Shown here piece by piece: positions 11,536-23,329 of a stretch of DNA of 64,000 nt (its first letter is position 1; each line of letters begins with the position of its first letter). The DNA is from Tipula vernalis. Taxonomy: Eukaryota; Arthropoda; Insecta; Diptera; Tipulidae. Under the pieces are notes generated by a model that had not been told where the DNA came from, did not search any database, and was given only the letters and a program-made list of their open reading frames with translations. The stretch covers positions 114,752,838-114,816,837 of the forward strand of contig OY282558.1 in the NCBI GenBank assembly GCA_958295665.1, written 5' to 3'. The translations under genes were made by a program, and so were the position numbers.

Positions 11536-12719
11536 TTCCTACATCGTTCTCGTCTCTGTGGTTCAGGACAATTTATAGACAAATGTCCTGGTTTTGAACA
11601 ATTATAACATTCATACGTCCTAGCTGGACGAATTTCGTTGGTTGCTTCCTTGTTAACTGGTTTTCCCGGCGTACTCATATTACTTTGTATATTCAGCCGA
11701 ACCGAATTGTGTTCAGCATTTGTAGTCCGTGCACTCTGCGCACTTCCTTGCCGCATGCTCGAATACCACTCGATACGTTGACGCAATTCATCCACATTAG
11801 CTACTATTTGTGTACGCAACGATGCACTTAGCTGATAATCATTCAGCCCCAAAATTATATACTTTATTAAAGCCTCATCTGAAACTTTACGTTGGCCGAT
11901 GGCACACATTTCATAATAATATTCAATCAACGTTTGGTCTCGTTTGCGAATTTTTGATCGTAACTTGTCGTGTAACTCTGCTTCGCCCATATGTGAATTA
12001 AAATGTTTCATCAATTCGTCTGCAAATATTTTCCACTTGATAAACACGCATTGAACTGAATTAAACCATAATTTAGCCGATCCTTTTAGTTTATTCCCGA
12101 TTGTTAACATAATAATTCGTTCATTTATGTCATAAATATTCATCAGCGATTCAACTTTTTGAACGAATTGTTCCGACGTTAATAATGTTGCCCTTGCAGG
12201 ATCAAATTCAGGGAGTATATCGATCACATCACGGGGTGTAAGATTAAATTGATTTTGAGAATTACGGTTGGTATCCCTCTCCGGGAATGTAGTATGTCTA
12301 TCGTCGTTTGCTTTGTAACGCGACAATTCCGATAATTCCTCATTAAGCATACGCTCACGCTCAATAAGCACTTTCTCTCGCTCTAAAGAATGTATTCGCT
12401 GTTCAAGTTCCGTTAAATTTCGCTCGTAAATAACATTTTTCGAATGCAACATTACATCATTTAGCTCGTTTGCATCACACGTATTTCGTTTATTCACTTC
12501 GCTAGGAGTACTACTAATGTTTCCAAGCTTAGATTTCGTAAAATTGCCACTAGTTTGCTGCAACTCGTAACAATTTTCATTGTTCACTTGTAATCGCGAC
12601 GTTTCATCTTCATACGTTTCTAACCGTTCCGCTAACGTTTTACGCTTCCCGTTATTGCTTAACCCACGTTTACCGCATTCGATTCGTAATTGCGCAACCG
12701 AAAGATTTGAAAAATCCAT
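11430..12719 (-). CDS. gag: gypsy Gag with SAP-like N-terminus and two CCHC knuckles
   Basis: The first ATG in the frame, at 12719, gives 429 residues; the open frame reaches a little further up, without an ATG. Residues 5-37 (LSVAQLRIECGKRGL onward) fit a SAP domain, a short helix-turn-helix that binds AT-rich DNA. Residues about 100-135 are rich in E, R and L in a coiled-coil pattern. Residues about 165-320 resemble the capsid-type gag core (EQFVQKVESL, AKLWFN, LRSKIRKRDQTLIEYYYEM). A CX2CX4HX4C knuckle follows at 371-384 and a second variant knuckle at about 393-407. Gag packages the element RNA. This frame is intact even though pol is broken. The SAP-like start is uncommon for Ty3/gypsy Gag in my knowledge. 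Confidence 0.88.
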   Translation of the reverse strand: MDFSNLSVAQLRIECGKRGLSNNGKRKTLAERLETYEDETSRLQVNNENCYELQQTSGNFTKSKLGNISSTPSEVNKRNTCDANELNDVMLHSKNVIYERNLTELEQRIHSLEREKVLIERERMLNEELSELSRYKANDDRHTTFPERDTNRNSQNQFNLTPRDVIDILPEFDPARATLLTSEQFVQKVESLMNIYDINERIIMLTIGNKLKGSAKLWFNSVQCVFIKWKIFADELMKHFNSHMGEAELHDKLRSKIRKRDQTLIEYYYEMCAIGQRKVSDEALIKYIILGLNDYQLSASLRTQIVANVDELRQRIEWYSSMRQGSAQSARTTNAEHNSVRLNIQSNMSTPGKPVNKEATNEIRPARTYECYNCSKPGHLSINCPEPQRRERCRKCSRVHPRGQTECSTMTGAQKSFKQPTMRVLISKL

Positions 12720-12931
12720 AACAACTTGATTGGATTCACCCTGTGCAATTTTATATACCACAAAGTTCCGTTATTATATATAACTGTATTACTCTCTCAC
12801 TCTCCTGCACCAATTAACAGATATTCACGTTTCGTTCTTGATTTATTTTACGTTCACCGTTTGTTTTTTTTAATTTCATTCGAATGCACTTTATTGTCAC
12901 GTATTTTAAGTACTTTATCCCACTTCTGAAC

Positions 12932-13132
12932 TAAAACCCGATTTGTAATTTAAAATTTTAGGTTAAACAAAATAAAACTCAAACGGTTAGTCGATAACGC
13001 AGAAATACATTTTATTAAAAAAAACCAATAATTTACGTCTTTCTTCTTTGACATACTTTTTAAAACTAAAAACTATTTTCTCCTTTGTTTGTCTTCGTTG
13101 ATTTTTTTTTGTTACAGGGTATTCCTGTTTCA
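12932..13132 (-). repeat. 5' LTR of the gypsy element
   Basis: 201 bp, the partner of 8063-8263. The two copies differ by one C/T change in the AAAAYTAAAAAC segment and one in a T run. Just inside it, in element orientation, is GTTCAGAAGTGGGATAAAG, where a tRNA primer site would be expected about 10 bases in; I could not match it to a tRNA end. Confidence 0.9.
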
Positions 13133-13555
13133 CATTGTTTTATTATTATTGCATACATTAATAAAACCAACTACAAAAACAAAGCCATAACAAATTCGAA
13201 ACAATTTTTAAAATATACAATCAACGATGCTCAAAATTCGTTCCTGTTCCTATTTCCAATTACACAGGATGTCGATAAATTTATCGAAGCTCTAAACTTC
13301 AACCGTTTATTTTTGTTATTGGAGACAGTTTATATTCCGTAAATCAATTTTTCATTTATAGTGATAGTATTCGATATAAATGGGTGAGTCCTCTTGCCGA
13401 TAAAGACTGCGCTTTTAAACTTTTCCAGGCGTTTTGTTTACAATATCCGGAACAATCTAAAACTGTTTGGAAATGTATACAAAAAATGTTTTATAACATT
13501 GATACGTGCTACGATGATGCCTTCCCATTAGTAAACTTATCGATTGATAGATAGA

Positions 13556-16500
13556 GATATCGATTGATAGATTGATTAGATAGATTAATTGAAGATATTG
13601 ATATCTAAATTGAAAAACAATTAAAATGATTTAATTTGTTCCGTTCATTTCATTAATTTAAATTATTTTATTAATATTCATTTGTTTTTTTTTTTTATTT
13701 ATTATTATATTAGTTTTAAATTTTGGATTGAACTTAATATATTTATATTCATTTTTACATTAATTTCGTAAATATTTCCAATCAATTATACATTCACATA
13801 CAAACATATAAAGATTAGTTTAATATACAATTTTTTATAATAAAATTTTTGTAATTGTTGTAATTGAAATTTTAGTGTTCTTTACTTTAAATTACGATAC
13901 CATTCAACACGTTTCTTAATAAATTAAGTAAATAAGTGATTGATGATGAAATTAGTGATGGGGTTCAGGTGTTACTTTTCAAAACATAGATTGATTTTTT
14001 TAACTGTTCATAAGATAATATATCTGTTATTTCAAATATTTCTTCGCTGATACAATCAAACTTAAATATAACTTATATTGGTCCATCAAAGATCCAGGTA
14101 CAGATAAACAATTTTCTTATGTTAAAAATATACTGCTAAGAATTACTTTAAACATGCCGGTCAACGTAGCCAGCCAATTTTTGTTTGAGGTTTTAATGGA
14201 AGACAGAAAAACTTATGTTTTAAAAATAACAGTTACCTTGTTGCCAAAATAAATAAACATCGTTGCTGCACGAATTATCATTCAATAGTCAAAGCTAAAG
14301 TAGTTTTCGGATAAATCAACAGATCGCGCACTAGTAGCAAGAGAGAAGTACGTTTGTACGTCTAATTAAATTGGCTATTAAAGTTAATTAATCTTAATTA
14401 AAAGTCAATTTTACTACCCAAACACATTAATTTAATTAATTGAAATTCTTCAATCGAAATTTTCCTCGTTAATTAAGATTCTTACATTGAAAGAACATTA
14501 ATTTTACATCAACATCTATTATAATTAATATTTTTTTAATATAATAAATATTATTAAAGCCGTGTATTGACGTTTGAAAACTATTAATTGCACATACAAA
14601 TTTTTCTTTAAATCATTTTTTGATGTTTGATTAATTTGAATACAGTTCATGAATGAATTTTTCGTAAGCTACATACGAACGATTTCGGATAACCCCAAGA
14701 TTCTTTATATATATATACACTTATTTTTCTCGGTGTACAATAAAAAGCAGAAACAAATTTATATACAGATAAAACCACATTTCAGTAAGTTCCAAAAAGA
14801 ATTTCGGCTAATATTTTAAAAACTGTTGATCTATCGAACCAGCTTTGTGTCTTAATTTTTCCTTTTGTTAAAATATATATATTTGGACGAAATCGGTGAA
14901 ACGGTGCGAAACTGTATGCAACAAGACCAACGAACAGAATTTGATTTTTATGTATTGAAGATTGGAAAAAGGAATTTTTCGTTTTGCCTCAACTTTTCTA
15001 TGTGAATTGATTATAATTTTTTCGTGTAATTATTTTTTCCACAAAATTCTGTATACACTTTTTAGTTGGTAAAAATCGGTGAATATCGAATCAATTAACC
15101 TAACAAGTACTGTCTTCAGCAGCTGTGCGACGAGGGTTAGCAAGTTATTTCATATTTTAAAATAATTTGTTTGTAGGTACGAGTATATGGTTTAGGATAA
15201 GTACAAAATAAAAATGTTAATGCTCCCTAAAGAAAATTAGGATTTAAAAATAAAGCAGAAGAACGATCTGTTTTTCCAAAGCACACAAATCAATTTATAC
15301 ATAATTTAAATTTGGTAAAAAGGAAGTTTACAGTGGCATTTGTAACAGATTGCAAGAACTTCTTAAATTTCCTGCCATACATCACCACCAGCCCACTATT
15401 TTTGAGTATGGCCTTATGGTAGCCAAGAATACTGGTATAGTCAATTTCGTTGCTTGACAGAGTTCCATTTCTTTGAAGATTTTCCAACTTGTACCGACAA
15501 TCAAATTTTGTTATTCTCTTAGTCGATTGAAAAGATAATCGTCGTTTTTAGTGAATAATACCTTTTTCTCATATTACTTCAAGAGAATACCAATTTATAA
15601 TGAACAACTTCGAATCGGGGGTATTCGTTTTGTGGCCAAGGAAGGTGTCCATCTCATTACATTTTCTACAAGTTGATTCACATTGTTGTTGAAGTTGTTG
15701 CTGCCTTATCCTTTTCGCCTTCTCACCTCCCCCCTACATTTTTCAATATTTCAAATAAGTATTCGAATTTTAATTTTTCTCTTTTGGTTTAGTCAATTTT
15801 TAGAAAACAAACATTTTACCAAAACATAATTATTTATTTAAGCTTCTCCCGCACGAAACATGCAACCAAACTAATATTTCCGTTCGATTGTATCAGCCAC
15901 CACGAAAACAAAAAGGCCATAATTATTTTGCCCAAAAAAAACACATAAATAAACAAAACTGGCAACCACAGAAAATAAATATTAACGGTTATATTTGGTA
16001 TGTGCGTTGGGCCAGCCACCAAAAAAGGTCATTAATAACATTTATATTACATATATTACTTGGCTACAAATAATTTTCCAGGTCATCGGCAGAGCAAGGA
16101 TACACCAGCTAAATATATATCATTTTTTTTATTGTTATACATGAGGCGTTGGAATAAATAATCTTTCGCGCACATACCATAACTTAAAGGGTGTAAATCC
16201 ACAATTTTTTTTTGTTTGTACCGCAAGAACAACACAACCCCTATATTTTATTTAACTATACTGCTGCTATGCTGACTGTTGTTCTTCTTTCAAAGAAATA
16301 TTCGCAAGCAAGTTTTGTAAAGAACTATTGTTGCCTTAATAACAATAATTATTATTTTTCATTTAAGATTTAATTAATGATTAAAAATAATTTAATATTG
16401 TTTATAAAGTTAAATAGTTTTTCCTTTATTTTCGTCTTCGTCGGAATGATGGCTAGTATCAAGTTGTCTTAAAAATATTCTCGTATCTCTTGTAAAGACG

Positions 16501-18626
16501 TTTCTTTCACCCTAATGTTTTCTTTTTTATAGTTGTATATACTCGTAAGTATGTAATGATAAAATTCAGCCAAGTATGATTATAAATTGGTATAGTTTTA
16601 GTAAATTATTTCAATTAAGATTAAGAAGTTTTAATTAAGGTTGAATTTTCTGTTAAATAAAATTAATTTGGAATAAAATAAAAATAATTGGGTTCATCTG
16701 TTGTTTTTATAACGTAGAGTTAAGGTTATGTGGCCAATAGTAATTTGTAGATATTCCGCTCATTTACCATAGTTAGTCACTTGTCTACAGTCTTTTTTAA
16801 AATCCACTCAGAATATTCCATCTGATTAACCCCTAAATTATTATAGAATATGAACCCTTCCAAAAATGTATCAAAAAAGGATAAAAATGCACAAACGTAT
16901 TAAATTCTCATACAATTTGACATATACAAATATCCCTTTAAGCTTCTCCCCAATCCGACCATATGTATACTTATGTACCTTTTGCCACCCATCAATATAT
17001 TTTATTGATTTCTAACAATCAATAATTTTCGATTATAATTTCGTAAATAAAAAACATCCCATAACAACACAAAAAGGATCTAACAAAAACGATGGCAGGA
17101 GTATAAAATAAAATTGGGAATATGACAGAGGATATGTTTATCGTCGTATATTTATATGAAAGGGATCATATCCACATATTGGTGATATGTTAAAATTAGT
17201 TACGGAAAACTGGGAACGGATATCTCTCCAATTTTTTGTTCCATGTGAGTCGAGCGAGACGTCGACTGTCAATAAATTGTATGAACAATTTATCATAAAT
17301 TTTATTTTATTTAGTGAAATTGGATGGATAGTCATGGCTAGTCGATTTTAGATGACATATGGTGGTACATATACAGATATCCGTTCCGTACATACCAAGT
17401 GCAAATAATGATCACACAACAACAACATTGTTTTATTATTTTTTTTATATTTTTTTTTTTCAATCAATTTTAATTGAATTGCAAAATTTATACACACATA
17501 AACATAAAAATCCGCCAAATGTTGCGTAAACACGAATATTTGTAAAAAACAGGTGGAAAACTTATTCTACCACCACCACACACAATTTGGTTATTTATTT
17601 CAATTTATCAAAAAATTAAAACGTGCACATACCATATACCAAGATCATAATAAAATAAACAATAAAAAATGAAAATTTAATTTTTTCATTTCCATACGGT
17701 TGACCATGTAACGCGGCGCGGATGGAAAAATATGGGCGAATTTTTTGCCCCATTTCATTCATATTTATTTATTTAATGTTGAAATTATATTATTTGTAAA
17801 CAAACAATAAATATGGTATTAATTTTTTATTTTTAGTTTTCCCGCACTTTCAACGATGATAATTCTGCTGTTCGGAAAACTTTTTATATCTTTTCACCGT
17901 TCTATGAATAAAAAACAAAAAAAAAAAAATGAAAATTGGAAATATTTATTTGCTTATTTATATTGTTGATCAATAAAATTTTACGTTCTATTAATGTTTT
18001 TTTTTACATAAATTTGAAAGGGAAATCTCAAATAACGAAAGAAGAAAATTGCTTTCAATTTTCTATTTTATTGTGATATTTTTAAATTGTTTTTTTTTTA
18101 TGATTTTGGTGGTTAAAGTTAGAATTGAATTTTGATTGGATTGATTGCTTTTTGGGCGGATGTAAAACCCGTTTTGCGTTTTCTGCTATTTTTGATATCC
18201 AATCTTTCGTTTTCTAATATTCGAATTTATCAAGTATTTTTAATTTGAAATCGCCATCCCTCAAACTCAAGTCAAAATGCGGAAATGTTCTTTATTCTTT
18301 CCAAATCTAACAAGATTTTTAGAAAGAAAACGGCTTCTATTTTATTTGTTAATTCGATATTTACATATAAGTGTAGTTTAAATTAATTAAATTGTGAGCC
18401 CTAACAATAAGTATTAACATTGGTTAAGACTTAAAATATGTAATAATTTTTAGCTTAAGATTTGATTACTTCTTGTTAGTTTCTTATGTTGAAAGATTCA
18501 AGAATAAAGCCATTGGCAACATTTAAAAAAAAAAAAAAAAAAATTTTATTTGTAACCGGTCGTATGTACAAGGTGATTTGGAAAGTTTGCGGAGTGTCAC
18601 CTATATTCTACTAGTAGAAATACATC
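13556..18626. other. Long AT-rich stretch without recognised genes
   Basis: Only short open frames of AT-driven composition occur. A few small simple repeats are visible, such as GATAGATTGATAGA words near 13540-13590 and poly-T/poly-A runs near 13690, 17455 and 18525. No splice-bounded coding exon, terminal repeat or RNA gene was recognised on either strand. Confidence 0.5.
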
Positions 18627-18628
18627 TA

Positions 18629-19568
18629 CAATGTGTTTCATCGGCCAGTGACCGACCGGAAAATTCGTAATATTTATGTAAAATTATAGCAAAAAATTCT
18701 TCCAATATTCCCTCCCCTCCAACATTCTCCTTATAAAATTGACATCACTTCTTTGCTGTGAAATTATCCAGTTACGAAAAACTGATCTGGTACGATGGTC
18801 GCCATCTTCTAGATGTTGAGCATGACGGAAGTGATAAGGATAAAGGCCTTCATTTTTAAAGATTCTCCATACGCTTGTCCTCGATACGCCTAGTCTTATC
18901 GACAGGCGACCGACACTTGTCGTAGGGCCAGCACGTATAATCATAATACTTCCTCTTCCACGTGCACGTTTACATTTAACTTCACGCTGGACTCGTGCTG
19001 TTGTTGGAATAATCCTTGTTCGGAAAAACGTCGATGTATTGTAATGAACATCATATACCCAAGTAGTGGCTGGCTGGATATCGACGCCTCTATTCTTCAA
19101 CAGCAGCGCACGCATTTCCATTATAAACACCGTATACAAAATGCATATCGGCTACATGAAAAAGTGGTAGATCACGCAAACGTGTCATTGTAATGATTAA
19201 ACGTTTACTTAACACAAAATTCCCTTTTAATTATCACACAAACTTAAAAATTTTAAAACACAGAACACTAAGAATAAGTATTTTCACACGATCGGTTACC
19301 GAACAATTGAACTATTTATTATTACTTAGGACCAATTTGAGTTTTCGATCATTTAAAAGATCAAGTTAAAACAATTTGGTTAGATAACATCACTAAACCG
19401 GAAACAGAATTAAAATTGAGCCCATAACTTGGGAGATATGATGAAAAATGTGAAAAGGGGTCACCAATATTACTCAAAAAATTGAAAACGTAATAACTTG
19501 CAAAGTTTTACAGTAACACATGAATATTTCGAATTTTCCGGCCGGTAACTTGCCGACGAAACACATTG
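18629..19568 (-). mobile_element. Tc1/mariner-superfamily element, TA duplication
   Basis: The ends are about 50-bp inverted repeats. 18629 onward reads CAATGTGTTTCATCGGCCAG and the reverse complement of the right end reads CAATGTGTTTCGTCGGCAAG; both continue through CCGGAAAATTCG and AATATT.ATG. TA flanks both ends (18627-18628 and 19569-19570), the duplication typical of IS630/Tc1/mariner elements. At 940 bp it is shorter than a full transposon of this group, because the catalytic half of the transposase is missing. Confidence 0.75.
18684..19190 (-). pseudogene. N-terminal half of a Tc1/IS630-type transposase
   Basis: Read on the minus strand, an early piece MHFVYGVYNGNACAAVEE starts near 19143 and is followed, after a frame change, by ASTRR-like sequence. 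Then comes LSIRLGVSRTSVWRIFKNEG with LYPYHFRHAQHLEDGDHRTR. This is the two-part helix-turn-helix DNA-binding region plus the YPYH..RVQ.L..GDY linker found in a widespread insect IS630/Tc1-type transposase group. The reading frame stops before any DDE catalytic residue. It lies inside the inverted repeats described for this element, which confirms the assignment. Confidence 0.65.
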
Positions 19569-19688
19569 TATAACTACATGGAGAGCATTCTCTTTTTATA
19601 TGAACGCATAGGAAATTTCGAGTCAATCTGTCAAATAGTTTTGTTCAGACAGCTGATTAACGCAGACGAGTTTTTGTATTTTTCTAAA

Positions 19689-20175
19689 ATGGAAAAAAAC
19701 TGAACATCATTAAATTATTTATGAAAAAATGTTCAAAGGTTATCTATGGAAATTTATAATGAAATGGGAGCTTATGTTGTTCCTTTAAAATTCAGAACTT
19801 TCGAATTTCAACGTGGTCGTACAAACTGCTACTACCGATGAAATAATGATTGATTCTGTATATGATATGGTTTTGAAAGACAGACGACTAATAATTCTGA
19901 AATTGCTGGGATGAGCTTCTCAACTGACCGGGTGTTTCATATCTCAACGAACGAATTAGGTTTCAGAAAGGTTCGACGAAGTCGAAAAACGACTTCGAGT
20001 TCGGCTTTCTCAACAAAATTTGGATCGTTTTCGAAATGATAAAATTGATTTCAACCGACGATTTGAAACTATGGATGAGACTTGGGTTAAACTGAAGAGT
20101 AAACTGAGCCTGGTACTTCTGCTCCGAAACAGCCAAAGTGGTCAAAATCGGCAAAGAAACCTTGAAACTAGTAAA
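19689..20175 (+). pseudogene. mariner transposase relic
   Basis: Pieces in changing frames match a mariner (DD34D) transposase in the right order. They are an ATG at 19689 with MEK, FEFQRGRT, TTDEIIDSVYDMVLKDRRL, FHISTNELGFRKV, NLDRFRNDK, then ETMDETWV holding the first catalytic aspartate region, then TEPGTSAPKQPKWSKSAKKP. Stops and at least four frame changes make it dead. It stops after this last block. A second, shorter copy of its last third sits at 22255-22440. The downstream sequence is the composite repeat described next, so the mariner piece appears to be part of that repeat or to have been duplicated with it. Confidence 0.65.
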
Positions 20176-22240
20176 GTAATAACTGGAGGGTAATATTCAA
20201 AACCTTTTCGATGAACTGGATGGAAAAATTAGTGAGACAAGACCAGATCCGGCAAGGTATTCTTGTAATGGCCAAATTAAAGGAATTATAATACAAATTG
20301 CTTGAACACTCTCCTTTTTCAACAGATTTCGCGCACTCTGGCTTCCACCTGACTCAAAAATAATTCTAGTTCAATATAAACCCTTCATCTGTTATCATGA
20401 CATTCTGCTGAAATAATTTTCGACTTCCGTTTCTTGTGTAAATTTACGCAGAAAAATTGATTTTTGAAACCGCTTACTGCCTACAGCCCAAACGAATTAA
20501 CAGATCTGAAAATATATACTCGTAGTTAAGCTTCTTCTCTGTAAATTTTTGCGGATATCGGCTAACCGGAAGTGGCATTGTATCTGGAAAACTAATCGAA
20601 CTAGACTTTTTCTAAGAAATTTGAGATGTGCTAAGGAAATTGGATTCAAACATGATTTTCAAGCAAAACTTATGGAAACTTGGCTATATCTTAACCAATT
20701 TAGATAAAATTCGAAATTTTCGATGGAAATGCGACTCCAAAATAATTTTTTTGGATTCATGGTATCTGGTTCCATTTCTTAATCGATTTTGAACACAGAA
20801 AACAAAAAATCGTAATCGATCGGTAATTCAAATCGATAAAAGTTTCTACAATTTTTACATTTATAACAGTGTGGGTAACTGCACTGCAGCAGAGAAACTT
20901 TCCAATTTAAGAATGAAATTTCTCATACCCTTAGAACCGAATTTGTGTTAATTCCAAACTAAGAGCCTATAAAATGATAATTTTTCCTGCTACGCCTGAT
21001 TTTCCGTGGAAGCCAAAAAACCAAATAACTTAGTATTTTCTATTAGTAAATATACTGAACAAGTTTGTACTTTTCACGAAAATATAAATTTCGACTATTT
21101 TTATTCGAAATCAGTGGAAAACGAAAATCAATAACCCCTAAATGACACTACTACTATTGAATCATCCAAGACATTTCCGCATAAAATATTTATGAAACCC
21201 ATAAAAATGTTGTGTCTCCACAAGCGATAGATTCGTAACCTAGAATTTGTGGTAATATAGGTTTAACTAGAAAATAGGAAAATTATTTTCTGGTGGGCAC
21301 TAGTTTTTCCAATGAGCAATAATTACCACAAATTCGCTTCTAACAGAATGAGAAGATTCATTCATGAATTCGAAAGTTTCGCTGCTGCAGTCGTCCTTAT
21401 CATTTTTATTGGTTTCTATAACAATTTATGTTGGAAATTGATTAAAACAATTTTTTTGTTGTTCAATACGGAATTTATTGAGCACATATTGTGTCTTGGA
21501 TTCAGTTCAATATATTTGTATTTTTGTTTTAACCAGAAATGCATGCGTCTTTTTTTATTTAGTTGCCGCCTTTTAGGCGCTATTACTGAAAATATTTTTT
21601 CAATTTTCTCAGTTCGCTGTTCCAGGAACTAATTTTTTCCAATGAGCACTGATTACCACAAATTCGGTTCTAACGGTATGAAAAGTTTCATTCTTAAATT
21701 CGAAATTTTTGTTTCATTCGTTTTATTTATGACTAAAGATCCTTTATGTATAGTGCGTAAATCAATAATAGTACTGACTAAAACACGAACATAAAAGATG
21801 ATTTGGCCGACCATAATCATAATATGAACAATCGTTGTTACGTCCCTACTTGTGGTTCTCGAACCCGGTATTTCTATGTCTAAACAGTGCAGTTTAACTG
21901 GTGTGCATTTTGATCCATTAATTTAAATTGGTTTGGCTAATTCTGGATTAGGATAAATTCAACCGTAACGTTTCTATGTTTCTACAAATCTATCGGTTCG
22001 GAACTTATAATCAGAGATAACATTGTTTAATATAATCAGAAAATTATTGTTTTCAAAACCATTTAATAGCGGAAATATTTCAAATCAATTATTTTAGTTA
22101 TTTAATTCGGAATATATTGAATGTGTAATGTATCTTGGTGGCTATTGCTTAACGTTCATCTTCCATCATTTCATGAATTAAAATTGCCGAAATTTATAAT
22201 TTTGTCAAAAGTTGAAGGAAAGTCAGGAAATATTAAGTTA
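19940..22240. repeat. Composite repeat copy 1 with hairpin arms and THAP-like start
   Basis: Blocks in this copy recur in copies 2 and 3. They are the mariner tail (to 20165), a block at 20190-20460 and a block at 20520-20790. An inverted pair follows: left arm 20880-20975 starting CTGCAGCAGAGAAACTTTCC, and right arm 21300-21400 ending GTTTCGCTGCTGCAG. A second right arm lies at 21627-21720. Blocks at 21725-22000 and 22150-22240 complete it. At 21824 an ATG opens MNNRCYVPTCGSR, which looks like the start of a THAP zinc domain, then decays. The arms can fold into a long hairpin. Confidence 0.55.
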
Positions 22241-22244
22241 AATT

Positions 22245-23230
22245 ATACATATATTGTATCAATGAACGAATTAGGTTTGAGAACTTCGACTTTCTCAACA
22301 CCATTTGGATCGTTTTCGAAAGGATAAAATTGATTTCAAGCGACGATTTGTAACTATTACGATTATGCTAAATTGCGACAATGAACTGCAGAGTGAACTG
22401 AGCCTGGAACTTCTGCTCCGAAACAGCCAAAGATAAAAGAAATTGTGTTAATTTATTACCTTGAGGGTATTATTCAAACCTTTGTGAGACAAGATCCGGC
22501 AAGGAGTACTTGCAATGGCCAAATTGAAAAAATTACAATAAGAATTGCTTCAACACCCACATTATTCACGAAATCTGGCGCCCTCTGTTTTCCACCTGAC
22601 TCAACAATAATTCTAGTTCAATGTACACCCTCCATCTGTTATCACGATGTTCTGCCGATGGAATCTTTTTTTTTTCAAAATAATTTCAAAGTATTTTTAA
22701 AGTGAAGCATTTGAATTATGCAAATTTTCGACTGCCGGTTTTTTTTTTACATTTATTAGTTTGGCAGTCTCATAAGTCAGAAAAATGGGTTTCTGAATCC
22801 GTTCGCTGTCTAAAGTCCAAACGGATTAACAGATCTGAAAATCTATATCTAAGATTTCTATATAAAATGTTAGATCTCAGTGATTTTAAGCGGAAATCGG
22901 TTAACCGGAAGTGGTATTATATTTAAAAAATTAAGGATCTACATATACTATTTCTTAAAGGTCTGCAATGAAATTTGAGATGTGCCAAGGAAATGGGAGC
23001 AAAACATGATTTTCAGTTAACCTTATGGAATTTGGCCAATTAGAATGAAACTTCCTTGTGTCTTAACCAATTTAAATAAAATTCGAAATTTTCGATGGAA
23101 ATGTGATTCCAAAATAATTTTTGGAGTCTGATTCCATTTTTTAACCGATTTCGTACAAAAAAAAATTCGACAAATTGAACGTATTAACTGCAACAGGGAA
23201 AATTTCGAAATTAAGAATTAAACTTTACAT
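22245..23230. repeat. Composite repeat copy 2 (partial)
   Basis: It starts with the mariner tail (ELGLRTS..., then TEPGTSAPKQPK near 22400). It repeats the 20190-20460 block at 22465-22700 and the 20520-20790 block at 22840-23150, with a short trace of the left hairpin arm near 23190-23230. The THAP-like and right-arm blocks are absent. Sequence agreement with copy 1 is high enough to align by eye but has many substitutions and small indels. Confidence 0.55.
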
Positions 23231-23329
23231 TCAATTCCGGAAGGCAAAAAAGTTTAACTAAATAACTTTGTTTTACGGTGGTCTATCTAGCGTTTGAAAT
23301 TTTAATTAGCACTTATTTTCGAGCGTGGC

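Larger units (their letters stand above)
8063..13132 (-). mobile_element. Ty3/gypsy LTR retrotransposon, nearly complete, young
   Basis: The element is 5070 bp long, oriented on the minus strand, and flanked by CATT at 8059-8062 and 13133-13136. Two 201-bp LTRs differ at about two positions, so the insertion is recent. In transcript order it holds 5' LTR (12932-13132), gag with SAP-like N-terminus, protease, RT, RNase H, integrase with HHCC and DDE residues, and 3' LTR (8063-8263). No env-like frame follows integrase, so it is a retrotransposon rather than a retrovirus-like copy. A one-base loss in an A run near 10712, an in-frame stop at 10448-10450 and an altered RNase H residue make this copy defective. 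The pol stop codon is formed by the first bases of the 3' LTR. No clear polypurine tract was seen before that LTR. Confidence 0.92.
7103..13555 (+). pseudogene. Decayed multi-exon gene of unknown function, split by a gypsy element
   Basis: Five coding segments on the plus strand join through plausible introns. They are 7103-7365 (ends at GTAAG), 7418-7574, 7632-7981 (ends at GTAAG), and 8046-8062 continuing at 13133-13555. The upstream limit is uncertain; no ATG start was found. Readable pieces include LYDRYNNRISKLRRS, IIKEWPIHKL, LIDYDFNVMCPHCGN and WVSPLADKDCAFKLF. Frame breaks lie in the second exon, twice in the third, and near 13337; a stop also falls near 13175. Parts resemble an uncharacterised insect protein type with an EWP...LI..DF core, but I cannot name the family. 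The gypsy element sits inside the fourth recognisable exon, and the reading frame continues across the site when the inserted DNA is discounted. Confidence 0.55.
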
